DNA from: Clytia hemisphaerica
Lineage: Eukaryota > Cnidaria > Hydrozoa > Leptothecata > Clytiidae
DNA: 64,000 nt
Reading direction: 5' to 3'
Assembly (NCBI GenBank): GCA_902728285.1
Contig: CACVBU010000758.1
Coordinates: forward strand, 186,001-250,000
Shown here one piece after another: positions 41,419-53,100 of this stretch. Both the position numbers and the translations under genes were made by a program. The notes under the pieces were generated by a model. The model did no database searches and had not been told where the DNA came from. It saw nothing but the letters and a program-made list of their open reading frames with translations. Every line of letters begins with the position of its first letter. The first letter of the stretch is position 1.

Positions 41419-42008
41419 TAGTTGAAAATCATCTTGTCAAAGATTTCGTTTTGTAAATGGAAAACAATAATTAAAAACTATTAGAATAATTCCCAGGGGA
41501 AAATTAAGAGAAAAGAAACAATATTTCCCCCTAAACTGAAAAAAGGAAAATAATTTTCTGAGAAAATAATGATTTCTCCCCTGATGTTTGTTATTTTGTA
41601 AAATCTTGAGATTGACTTTAAACGTAAATGATTAATGTCAAAACAATCTGATATAAGTAATAACAAGTCTTGATTTGCTGAGGAAACTACTGGAAACAAC
41701 TAATAATTACGATCGTAAACCGGCTGGATATATTAGTTTGATTGCTGGCTTTAAAGAACAGTCTATCACAAGACAATCAGCAACAAAATCTTTCAGCAGT
41801 TTGAGCCCAACAAGGAGATTAACTAGTAGGATCATCAGCGGGTGGCGAAAAGGAAATCTGGGTCAAAGTGGACGCTCATTGGATGCAGAAATAATAAATT
41901 TCAATTCAAGATTCAGGACCTTGTTTAGTACATCTCAGTATATCAACCACTGAAAATTATCAAAGTGTTTATAACCGAGCAGAAACAAAGAAAATACTGG
42001 ACAGCGAT

Positions 42009-43124
42009 ATGTCTTACAACATTGGAAACTTGACAAACACGTCATCAGTACAAATCTTCACACCTGAAGGGAATCTCATTTACTCCATCATGACCATGAC
42101 ACTTGTTATAGCAGGAATCATCCTTAATTCTCTTTTCGTCGCTTTGTACAACAGCCGAAGCAAAATCATCAAACAGAATCATTTTAATTTGAGTTTAGCA
42201 CAGCTCAGTTTTGCCTATATTGTTCAATATATAGGTTTTATACCATACGTTTTACTTAACGTTCGTTCATTTTCCAAACTGAAAACAGCGGCAAGTATAC
42301 ATTTCCTATGCGGTATCAAAGATGGATTAAGCCTATTCTTCGCGGCTGCAAACTGTTGTATTTATCTACTCTGCTCGATGACTTATACACGCTATATGCT
42401 GATTAATAAACCATTATCTGCTAGCCGATTTACAAAGGAAAGATGTAAGCGGCTTTATGTTATTTTCTGGATGGTATCTATTGTTAGTATGATTCCAAAT
42501 TATTTGACATTGTACGCTTACGGGGAGCTACCATTTTGTTTACGTACGTATCCGTTAGGTGAATCGTTCATGCGTTTTTACGGTGCAATCACAGTGTTAA
42601 TTGGTTTTGTTATACCATTTTTAGTTTTGGTGCTCATTTATTTCATGGTGGTCTGTAAATTATACAGTACCAGAAACGAACGTTGCTCGAATGCAGGACC
42701 CGGATTACAAAATCAGAATAAAGTACTGAAGAAAAGTTATAGGACAAAAGTGGTTAAAATTCTTGGCGTTGTTTTAGGGATTTTCATTATTTGTTGGCTA
42801 CCCATGATGTGCGGTTGGGTCCTTGGCTATACCGGATTTTATGATCGATCTTTCGAAAGTGAAGAAGCAAAAGCCCGGATGTACCGGTTTGTTTTATTGC
42901 CCGCTTTATGTTCCGGTATCCTCAGTGTACTTTTTAACGTGTTTTCGAATTCAAGTATCAGAGCTAGTATTCGAAGACGAAAAAGTTATCGGTTCTCACG
43001 TACCGTTTCCAGAATGAAATCGAGGAATAAAAGTAGCGTTAAAGTTACTGGAGCAGGAGATACAAGCTTTGAGTTAACGACAGTCTCGGTACGATCAAGG
43101 AGGTTTTGCATTGAACAAAGTTGA
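42009..43124 (+). CDS. Intronless class A (rhodopsin-like) GPCR, 371 aa, atypical motifs
   Basis: Seven hydrophobic segments can be placed: about 25-47, 60-83, 100-124, 147-168, 190-215, 248-272 and 292-312. N-glycosylation sites (NLT, NTS) lie in the N-terminus. Family marks are N40 in TM1, W154 in TM4, P203 and Y211 in TM5, and CWLP (262-265) in TM6. C101 and C177 could form the extracellular disulfide. Several class A hallmarks are changed. The TM2 LAxxD aspartate is Ser67, DRY is TRY (127-129), and NPxxY is replaced by SVLFN before VFSNSSIR. The intracellular tail is basic and Ser-rich. Ligand unknown; I would call it an orphan. Single-exon GPCRs of this kind are frequent in cnidarians. 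The ATG at 42009 is the first in frame. Confidence 0.88.
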   Translation: MSYNIGNLTNTSSVQIFTPEGNLIYSIMTMTLVIAGIILNSLFVALYNSRSKIIKQNHFNLSLAQLSFAYIVQYIGFIPYVLLNVRSFSKLKTAASIHFLCGIKDGLSLFFAAANCCIYLLCSMTYTRYMLINKPLSASRFTKERCKRLYVIFWMVSIVSMIPNYLTLYAYGELPFCLRTYPLGESFMRFYGAITVLIGFVIPFLVLVLIYFMVVCKLYSTRNERCSNAGPGLQNQNKVLKKSYRTKVVKILGVVLGIFIICWLPMMCGWVLGYTGFYDRSFESEEAKARMYRFVLLPALCSGILSVLFNVFSNSSIRASIRRRKSYRFSRTVSRMKSRNKSSVKVTGAGDTSFELTTVSVRSRRFCIEQS

Positions 43125-43914
43125 AGACAGATGAACTATCCAATGTGTGACTCACAGATTTCTGTAAAGCCCGAAGGGCTAAATGTCGTGCTTTAAGCCA
43201 TCGTAGGCAAAAAAAGTGAATATCGGAAAAAATATAGTTGCTATTGTTTTCGAAAACCCGAGAATCTTCTGATTTATCAAGCGCTGAAATTCTTTTGTAA
43301 TATCACGTGTCCCCGGTAGGATTTCCTACCTAGCCAAGGCAAACTTTTTAGCCAAAGTACTCTATCTAGCTCTTAGGGCTCTTGATGCCGAGTTATGAAA
43401 ATGGTTTCGATACGTAATATTCGGATAGGTAAAACGAAGTTACCAAGCGCACTAAAATGGACATTATCATATTATTAAACACACAGATTATAGTTTTGTT
43501 ATTAGCGATGCAAACTTTCTGCACCAGACAGAGAAAGCTTCTCGGAATCACCCAATCTGAAGTGATAAAAAGCGCTCTCTGGGATAGGGGTACGTTGGCT
43601 AATATAACGTTTATGTTTATGTCAAATTTACTTCACCTAAAACAACTAACCAGAATCTAAATTATAAGGAGAAAATATGGTAGATATTATTGAAAAAATT
43701 TCAAAAATTATTATCTTCAACCAAAAAACTCTAGAAAAATATTTCAAAAACTAGAAAAAAATTATTTTAAAACTAAATATCATTTTACCAAATAATTACC
43801 TTTTTATTTACAAGGAAATAACTACAAACTGCATTGGATGAAAACATTGTCTGGTCTCGTGTATTTTTTCACTTTGTGACTACGTATTCTATCTCTTGGA
43901 GTGCTTCGTAGAAA

Positions 43915-44170
43915 TGGCTCTTCCAGAAAATTGTGCGGGGGAGGGGGGTGTAGGATATATTGGATATTCTGTCCAGGGGATAGTGAAAAATCTGTAGAAT
44001 TTGCCTTGTTTTGGGGGCAAACTTGCTCTGATTAGGGGTGATTTTGAATGTCCGGGGGTTAAGTGATGCTTGTCCGGGGGGGGGGTTCAAAATTCACAAT
44101 GTCGGTGGGTAAATTTCCAAAAATGTTATATCTTCCACCCCCCATATTCAAACTTTTATTGGAAGAGCCC
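43915..44170. mobile_element. Dispersed MITE, family B, copy 3
   Basis: The cleanest copy: ends GGCTCTTCCAGAAAA and, inverted, TTGGAAGAGCC. The interior matches the copy at 4793 over CTTGCTCTGATTAGGGGTGA and other blocks. Confidence 0.8.
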
Positions 44171-46199
44171 AATACGCCAAAAATATCTTCGCACTTAGTT
44201 TCAATTTCAAACAGTAGAACCTATGGCAAAAACACCTTTGATGAGGTGTATTTTGGGCTACGATCAAAGTCATAATATTTGACTTGACATAATATTTATA
44301 TTTCCCCGCGAAATTTTATAGCAACTAACAAACGATTTGAAAGCGCTCTAACTTAGATTGAAAGGGTAGAGTTTTAACCGGTTTTAGCTCAGAACCCCTC
44401 CTAAATTGAAATATTCGATTACATTTAACAAATAGCCTAGAAGCGACTTTCTCGCCCGAACTTCAGTTTTCTAAAAACGAAAAAAATAACCTCAAAATTC
44501 TAAATATATTTTGACGCACATTGTACCTAAGCAGTAATTTTATTTGAATGAATATCGCTTTGGGCAGTTTTTATGACGGCCGAAAAAAATACCTTTGTGT
44601 AAAAGCATAGATACACAAAAATTCCACTATCCTGCTAGAAAAACTTTTAACTTGTTCTGAATAAAAATTTAAAATTATTTAATATAAAAAAATATAACCC
44701 AACCATCAAAAAATATAATTCTTAAAATGCCTTTAAAATTCCTTATAAATTCGCTATATGAAAATATATAGATTTTTAACTTAATAATCTTTAAACTACA
44801 AAAATGCATCTCTATAAAAATACATGACCAAAATATTTGAAGTCAAATGACTTGACGTTTTCTCACTCAAAAAGTTCAAATTTATAATAGCACCTTATCG
44901 GTAGAAAATTCTTCGACAAAAATAGACAAAAAATCAGTCAGTGACGAAATTTTCAACTGACGAATTTTTTAAGCGATTAATTTACATGTCCAATAGTTTT
45001 GGCGATCATTATTTTTTCCTGACGATCAATTTTAGTGGCACGAATATTTTTAAACAAATGATTTTTTCTTTCAAATTCAAGCACTGTTTGAAAGTTAATA
45101 CTTTAGCGCAAAAATGTTGGGATTAATGTGCTACACTTCAGACAAAATGATTACAATAATTGCTCAGTTTATTGGTGTTTCCCAGCCTTAATTCCTCTAA
45201 AAAGCCGCCATTACTCTGGTAAAAAATCCGTCGACGAAAATTATTCGTCGGTAACGAAAAAATATATGTCTATGACGAAGTGGTCGCAATTTTCGAAAAA
45301 TTATTGAACACAAAAATAAACCCAATACGCTCATTCCCAAATAAATACAGAACATGAGAGTACATTAACGCATAACTAGCGACTTCAGGTCAGGTTGAAT
45401 ATCAAACGGGAAGACAATCCTCAATGCTTAGAAGGTTATATCTCACAATGTAAATTAATTAACATTTTGAGGTAGCGAATTTTAGGATATAGGATAGTCC
45501 CGACAAATGTAGGCTAAGGGTTGCAAGGATGACAAACCCAGGAGGGGGGGCACTGACCTTGACGGCCGACGGGGACGTACCACTTGAGTTTAAAAAGTGG
45601 ACCCTGTCAGATATGAATGTTTGGTAAATTTGGGACCCTTTCAGAACAAAAAATCTATATAATCTACATCTATAAATTTTCTGATTTTAATCCTGATAAG
45701 TGGCAAAAATGGCTTAAAGTAGACGAAAAATTCAAAAACTTTCTAATTTCCACCCTGAAAATTGTCCAAAATGACCAAAAATCGACCCTGACAGGTCCGC
45801 ATCTTGAAAATTAGTAAATTTGAAACCCTGTCAGATATCCCTAGAATCTGAAAAAGGGACCCTGATCAGCGGCACGTCTCCGTATCTAATTTTGCCTAAG
45901 TGCCCAATCCCACCTGGACGACAAAGAACACAACTAACCCAGCGAATACCAATCAAATAAACCAGAAAACTTATCACCCTGGACATAAAACAGTTGGCAA
46001 CACTATATCGAAATGGCAAGTATTACCTTAACGGGAAATAAGGTAGAAAACTTCCCAAAACGGCTCCAAATCCAGGATGGTAGCATGTGATCCGATCGGT
46101 GCTCTGAGCACTCTGGAAATGACCTTCTTGTAAAGGTAACCAAATCGGGAAGTTATATCCTTTTCAGGTAATACCACCTACACGTCCGTTAAGGTAGTA

Positions 46200-46373
46200 C
46201 AGTTCTCTCTCTCTAATTCGATCTTCATGTGACTTTTTCTTCGAATTAGAGAAATATTCGAATTATAAAGGGAAATGCCCATTACATTGATTTCCAACTG
46301 AAGGGACCAAGATTTAAGTTCGAATTACAGAAAGATTTAAATAAAAGAAGTTCGAATTAGAGGGAGTCCACTG
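46200..46373. mobile_element. CAGTTGACTC-family MITE, TA flanks
   Basis: It starts CAGTTCTCTCTCTCTAATTC and ends GAATTAGAGGGAGTCCACTG, with TA at 46198-46199 and 46374-46375. Relatives lie at 5190, 23062, 48621, 51260, 52955, 53131 and 63330. Confidence 0.8.
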
Positions 46374-46429
46374 TACTTGTCATTTTGATAGATTGGTGCC
46401 GACTAATAAAGTTAGTTCAAAATAAAAAA

Positions 46430-47171
46430 TTAGATAGGGTCACGAATTAATGGCGGAAGACCTACTGGTAGATTCTTAATATCCATTGGTGCTAGATCAC
46501 CTTCACGTGCACGCTCATTCTCGTTTATATCATGGGAAGGTTGACCATGTGTTTGGTGCTCGTATTCCATGGGCAAACTCTCTTCATTAATAATGTCATG
46601 ACCTAAATGGATCGATTGTGGAGAATCTTTTTCTTCAGACATTGATGCAGGTGAATCTTGTTGTAACATTACATGACGCCCTGGTATACCACCACTTTCG
46701 TTTTCGGATAAATATTTAGCCTCTACGGCTTCACGTTTGCGTTTACAGGCTGGTAAGTGTGCTTGAAGGTGTGCTTTTTGCCTGAAAAGACGCCCACAAT
46801 CGCAATAGATCTTGATTTGCTCATGAGTTAATTTGTGACGCGTTAAATGTGATTTCCGCGTGAACACTTTACCGCATTTATTACACGGGAATTTCGCCTC
46901 AGATTTCTTTTTGTTACCCATGATCATGACATTGCCGGCAGCCGAACTAAAAACCGGTACAGCTGTTTTGATGGATGAATGGTGCGATGAAATCATTTGT
47001 TGAATTGAGGTGGGCGAAATGACAGGCGGTGCTGGGTGTGCGTGGGCGGGCTCTTCTTGCCGCGGGCGAATGGCGGGAAGAGATGGAACGAACCCGGGCG
47101 TACTTTCGTGTACTTGTTTGTGACGTTTGAGATCACTGTTGTCTGCGAAACCTTTTCCACAGTATGGACAC
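46430..47171 (-). CDS. Zinc-finger gene, last exon (fingers 3-5, acidic tail)
   Basis: Acceptor ACTTTCCCAG; phase 2 in. It opens with CPYCGKGFADNSDLKRHKQ. A Pro/Ala-rich spacer precedes finger 4 and the C2HC-like finger. The stop is at 46430-46432. Confidence 0.88.
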
Positions 47172-50100
47172 CTGGGAAAGTAATATCAATATTATAAACA
47201 ATCCACAAAGACAATAGGGTGCTGACATTTACAAAAGGATTCGTTCTCCTTATACTACCTGCAGTTTTGTAGAGGTCTACAAATCAGACTAGAGAGAAAC
47301 ATATACATACCGACGTTTCACTAGTCTGAATCGTAGATCTATATAGATACTTCCTAAAAGAAACTCCTCGCTAGAGGATGAGCAGAAGCCTAACGTTTCA
47401 CCTTAGACTGAACTACCAGTCCCCAGTTGATAAAAAAAACTAACACACTGTACATTCTAAAATTGGAAGTCTCCAATTTGAACCAAAGTAATTCTCCGTG
47501 CCTTTGAGTCTTCTACTATTTTTAAACGGTAAGACCAGGTAAGAAAGCGGGAATGTTCTTGGGAAAGTTCAAGGATTGGAGTCTTTGGTGCTACTATTCT
47601 CACACAGAAGAATTTAAAGCATTAAATTTCTCATCCCTAACAGCAATTAGATAAATACGAAAGGGAGAATACTGAAATCTTACTTGAAAGGTTTTTCGCC
47701 TGTGTGTGTCAAAACGTGTCGGTTCAGATGCGATTTCCGATTGAACCTCTTATCGCAATAAGTACAAGCCCATGGTTTTTCACCCGAATGTATCATATTA
47801 TGTCGCTTCAAATGGGAACGGTTGTTAAACACACGCCTACATGTTGGACACGGGAACTCCTTTTCACGCTCTTGTACAACAAGACTCGAATGACCACATG
47901 GCTTTTTGGTGACCTCCCCATCACATGTTAAGCACCATATCTTTTTCTCTTCAAGTGGTGTCCCTACAGGAAGGGGTTGCGGTCGAGACGAAGTGGTGGT
48001 TTCGAATAGACGCGGATAGGTTTTGTGTTGACTGATCTTGGTAGTAGAGGATGTGTCTGGATAACCTCTTGGATGATGACGTTGATCAAATTTGAGTTCC
48101 AGAAATTCGTTACTGCCAGCGTCAGCAGGCATAGATTCATAGTAGTTCTTGGGGACATTCTTGTTCCTATGGGTGAAAGGGAAATGAAAGGTTGTAAGCA
48201 GAGACGAATCAAACGAAGAGAGCTCATAATAACAAATAAAATTAGAGCTGACTTCACCTATCAAACTTAGCGGCGCTCTAGGCTTTTAAGGAGCTTGGTA
48301 ATGAATTTACAAGGAAATGACATCAAAATTCTATAACTTCAGGCATTCTGACGTCATTATACAGAAACGAATCAAACAAAGAAGGTGTTCATAATAACAA
48401 ATAGAAATACAGCACCGCACTCTACATTTCCATTAGTTTGAATCGAAAGTTATCGGATATTCCGATGGCGGATTGGCGGCCGCCCACATTAAAGCTCTAA
48501 AGGAGCGGGCCAATTTCCCATCGGAGAGGAATGATAGTCGGCCTTTGATTTCATTTTCGAGAAAGTTCTTTGAAAATCACTGAATCGAACAATATACAAG
48601 AAAAATATGCAAATAAAATACAATAGAGTCTCTTTAACTTGAATCATAACTCGAAATGTCTCCTTATCTCGTCCCTCTAGTTAAAAATGCCTTATAAACC
48701 ATACTCCATAACTTGAAATTTCCATAACTCGAACAAATTTGTGTTCCCCACGAGTGTTCGAATTATGGAGATTCAACTGTACATTCAAAATATAGCGACT
48801 ATAGCGTAGTGCAGTGGTAGAGCATTATCCGGCTACAGTTTGCAAGGTTATGAGTTCAACAAGGTCATACCAAAGATTCTCAAAATGGTACTTGATGCTC
48901 AGCAATTAAGAGAAGGATCAAGGGTAAGTGGGAAAATCCAGGGAGAAAGAGTGGTGCCCTCCCCTACCTTCGGGTAGATAGCTATCGAAAGAGGAGCCTT
49001 CGAGTCACCTCCGACTGTGTTCGCAGACTTTCTACTTACTTACTACTAAAATATAATACCTTTCATACGTAGAATGATGTTCTGAATCGTTTTGGATTAA
49101 AGAAGGTCTGCTAGATTCACTGACCGAATAGTGATGCCAGTGTTTGTAATGATTTGAAGGACGATCTGTGGAAGATGGGAATTCATATTCTGTCCATGAT
49201 TTGATTGGTTGACCTTGATGTTTGTGGTGGTTTTGGTGATGTTGATGGTGGTCTGGGGGATGGAATGAAATTTCTATTTAAACACACAGGATTTTTTTAG
49301 ACAGAGCTTTTAATCTTAAAGGTTTTACTTTTACATAAGTGTTCCCGTTTCATATCAGACACATATTTTATATCAGGACAATGTCTGCCAATTGTTATAT
49401 TATGCTGATATAAGTATAAAAATGTTTCTATTTTCCTCTTCCTGACCAATCCTGCTCCACATCCGTGTTAATCCGAAAAAGCTTGCGAATTAAAATTAAT
49501 GAGCAAGCAAACGATATCACACTCTTATTTAAAAACAAAACCTTTAAAGGGAAGGTATATTAGGATTGGGCCATTCCATTTTATAACCATACAGGGGTTG
49601 GACATACAAACATTTCCAGGGGGTAACCCGAAAATATTTTCCAGGGGGTCTAAAGAAGTGTTTTTTTACTTTTCTAGGGGGTAAAAAGTTAATTTAAAAT
49701 TTCCAGGGGGTAAAGGACTGATGAGGCATAAAAGGATTTTTTCCAAGGGTTTCTTTGCAAATTATGCCATTTCCAGAGGGTATCCACACATTTCCAAGAA
49801 ATTTGTTGAAAAGGTTCTTCTACCCCCCCCCCCCCCTATATGGAAATTATGGAAAAGTCCATTTAGTCAATTATTCAGAAAAAATTCTAAGAATGTAAGC
49901 GTCAATAGACGAAGATAAGTTCACACTTAGAGTGAAAGGACTTTATATGGAGATTGTGAGTGAAGTAAAAAGGCTTACGACTCTTATAGTAATGGTTAGA
50001 ACAATGGTGCCATCATACCTCTAGTTGATTTTGATTCATAATAATCACGCGATGAAAAATCTTGTTTTGAATATTCTTGTTTAGATCCATTTGACGCCGA

Positions 50101-53100
50101 ATGACGACCTGCAGGAGGGGTCGGAGAGGAGCCAGTTGTATGAGTAATGGTCTGTGGTCTATTTTCATCAACAACAAAGACTTTTGGAGGATGATGTTCT
50201 TGTTCAGTTTCATGGGAAGGCTCATGGTCCTGTCTTCTGCGCTCCTGTGAAACGTGCGGTTCGTGATCGTGACTATTGAATGAATGATGTTCGCGATGCT
50301 CAGAATGATCGGGAAGGGCTTGGGGAGAGTGGTGTGGTCGTTCAGGAGCGTGATGGCGACGTGAAAGTTTCGATCGGAAGAATGCGTCGTGATCGAAAGC
50401 TGAATCTCTAGCCGAATCGTGTGATCCATTGTTATGATCGCGTGATGTTCGTTCATGTGGACTCACGGTAAAGCGATCATACGGAGTGTGTTTGTCCGTA
50501 CGCATTCTTTCCATTAAGTTCAATCTCTCCCTTGACTCTCTTGTTTCATCACGTGACCTATGATTGTCCTCCTGTGCGCGCACTAATGCTATTTCATCAC
50601 GTGATGCTGAATTAGTGTCACGTGACCTTTCAACTTCGTGTGCTGGCGTACGTTCGTGGTCACGTGATGCAAGCACATTGTATTCAGTAGTCTGATGATA
50701 CCGTGACTGATCGTGTTCATCGTGATGCGAGAAAGGTGTAGGTGACGATAGCCTCTCCTCCACTTTTATTTTATGTACAGAAGGGATTGGGTCCAAGTGA
50801 GAATCATTCATATGAACTACCTCTGTTGATGGTGAAACTGTATAACAGTCAATGTTATCTACAAAAAAAAGTAAAAAAGAAAAAAGTCAAAAAAGTTTGA
50901 GTTTATCGACCCAGTGATATTCCTATTGGAACTTTCTGATTTTGATCTGAGGTCTTTTAGTACAAATAGTGGAGAAAGCATCCTCCACCTTGCACGAAGA
51001 TGGGAGAGGAATCTCTCGAAACATAGCCAAACGTAAATCTCGTGATCCAAGCCACGATAAACTTCCAATCAAAAAAATGCAAATTCAAGGTCGTCTATGT
51101 TTTGGAATCTTTACCACTGAGACTTTATTCTCGATGACATTGAGACTTGAGTGGTGATGATGACATTGGAATGGTAAAAACTCTGAGACCATGTCAGTAA
51201 CAAATAATAGCATGAAGTTAGTGGCTAACAGTTAGAGGTCGAGAACGACATTTTGCATATAAAGACAAAGTCCAGAAAACTCTCGCTTATTCGAACTACT
51301 ATTATTCAAATTTTTCTATAATTCGAGCTTGTTTACAGTACCTGTCAAAAAGAAACTCTCTTAAAATACTTTCTTTAATTCGAATCTCTCTGTAATTCGA
51401 ACGGTGATGTTTCTCGTTCGAGTTCGAATTAGCGAGGGTCAACTGTATCAAATCTCGTGGCTACTCACACTGCTGAAGTTCTTTACCCTTAGAACACTTA
51501 CTCTGGTTTTGATCTTGACTCTGATCGTCTTTATCTTCTTCGTGCTCATTCAATCCCTGCAAAATAGAGAAATACGAGGGTTAAATGTAAAGGAAATTCT
51601 TCTCCATCTTCATGCTTCACAAAAACTTTTCAAAAAAGTTGGCAGTCAACACATTTTCATACATTGGTCTCGAAGGAGAAAAAGTATGTATTAGGAAAAG
51701 TTATATCTCGTTGGAAAGACAATTTTTAGCTGATTAGCCTTTAAAATCTAATTCCAATTTTGTTTTTATTGGACCAAAAATGTTGAATATGCACATTTCT
51801 GAAACTTTGAGCTTCGCTGATTTCATTTTCAGGTTGAAAAGTAGGTTGAAAATAGCCAAAATAGGCAAAATGGACCCATTTTGAAGGGCTTTATCACGCT
51901 TTGAGACAAAGTATGATGAACTTTAGGTAAGAGGCTTCTAATTTTATCTATTTTATCCTTAAATAACAATGCGAAATTTATCAATAATTAATTAATGAAT
52001 TAATTGATGAAACAATTGGAGGTGGGAATGCGAAATCTTTATTTTATTTTTTCAGGCTTAAGTTGTCTTCTTCTAGAAATTGAGTGTCTTGGAATCTGCC
52101 TTAACCCTTTAAGTACCAATGACGAGTATACTAGACATGGGCTATATAGGAGGGCGAAGCCCTCCTGTAATGCCCAGTTTGAGTTAGAAATCGTCATTTT
52201 TGATCCAACTCGAAGGAATTGGATGGGTTCATGGTCAAGCAATAAAAATCAAAAGTGAGTCTTTCCAGCGAGATTTTAAGCCAAAAAGTAAAAAAATGCA
52301 AAAATATGACAAAAATCCACTTTTTTAAGATTTTGACCGTTTTTGACCATTTTTTGTCAACAAGTGATCCAACAACCTCCAAATTTGGCCCTGCTTTACT
52401 TTGTTCTATCCTCTAGCGAATTGATTTGAAGTTTTACTACTGGGCACCTTTCTATCACCTAGCTTTAATTCCCCTTACCTACCCCCCCCCCTTAGCCGCA
52501 GACTAGCAATTTTCTTTAAAAAAAATGACCGCGGTACTTAAAGGGTTTAAAGATGTTTTTAACTTATCCTTAACATTTTAGCCATCGAAGCCTCATGTTC
52601 CTATGTAGTTTGTTCTTCTAAAAATGTCCTTACCACTTCAAGGCATTTCATCAGTTCTTCAAAATGGTCACCTTGTAGATAGTCACGCAACAATTGTAAT
52701 TTACGTCGGAACGCCATGACGGAGACTTGTGAACGTAAATACGTCTGTTTCCATTCTGTTTGTTTACGCCGTTCTTCTTTCAAATCGTCATATATCATCA
52801 GATGTTCCTGTAAAAGTGAAGCAAATTGAATATAAATTTTGGGGAGATTTTTTAACACGTTTTTTAAAAGGAGAACTCGTTAAAATCAATAAGGTTCCTG
52901 GCTTAATCAGTGAAAAACTTGAGCATTGTATTAAAGGGGGGAAGCTTGATACTACAGTTGACGTTCTTTAATTCGTTTTCAAGGGAAATTGGATTTTCAT
53001 CGAATAAAAGACCGTATTATACTATTCATAGTAGAGCGTCGTTTTTGAGGGTTTCTTGTTGATGGTAACTTTCAATATTATCGAATAAAAAAACGTCGAA

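Larger units (their letters stand above)
39087..42008. other. Divergent spacer between SMAD4 and the GPCR gene
   Basis: It should hold the SMAD4 promoter and 5' leader on the left and the GPCR promoter on the right. No core motif was assigned. It contains the TTAA-flanked element at 39960-40522, a near-perfect palindrome at 40853-40965 and a TA-flanked MITE at 41075-41418. A frame of 92 codons at 41675-41953 just upstream of the GPCR lacks an ATG and is taken as leader. Confidence 0.45.
43125..46429. other. Convergent spacer between the GPCR and zinc-finger genes
   Basis: It contains family B copy 3 (43915-44170), a repeat shared with 18028-18345 (44283-44525), family H blocks (about 45535-45910) and a CAGTTGACTC-family MITE (46200-46373). 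A 44893-45250 stretch has ACCTTATCGG-type words. Palindromic AGCCCGAAGGGCT near 43170 also occurs near 3615. No further gene was recognised. Confidence 0.45.

Noticed and set aside
41675-41953. 92-codon frame just upstream of the GPCR
   Set aside because: No ATG at its start and no recognisable domain; more likely 5' leader sequence.
48797-48870. Functional tRNA gene
   Set aside because: Box-like motifs are present but the acceptor and other arms do not pair and the body is shared with another dispersed copy, so it is a SINE-like repeat.
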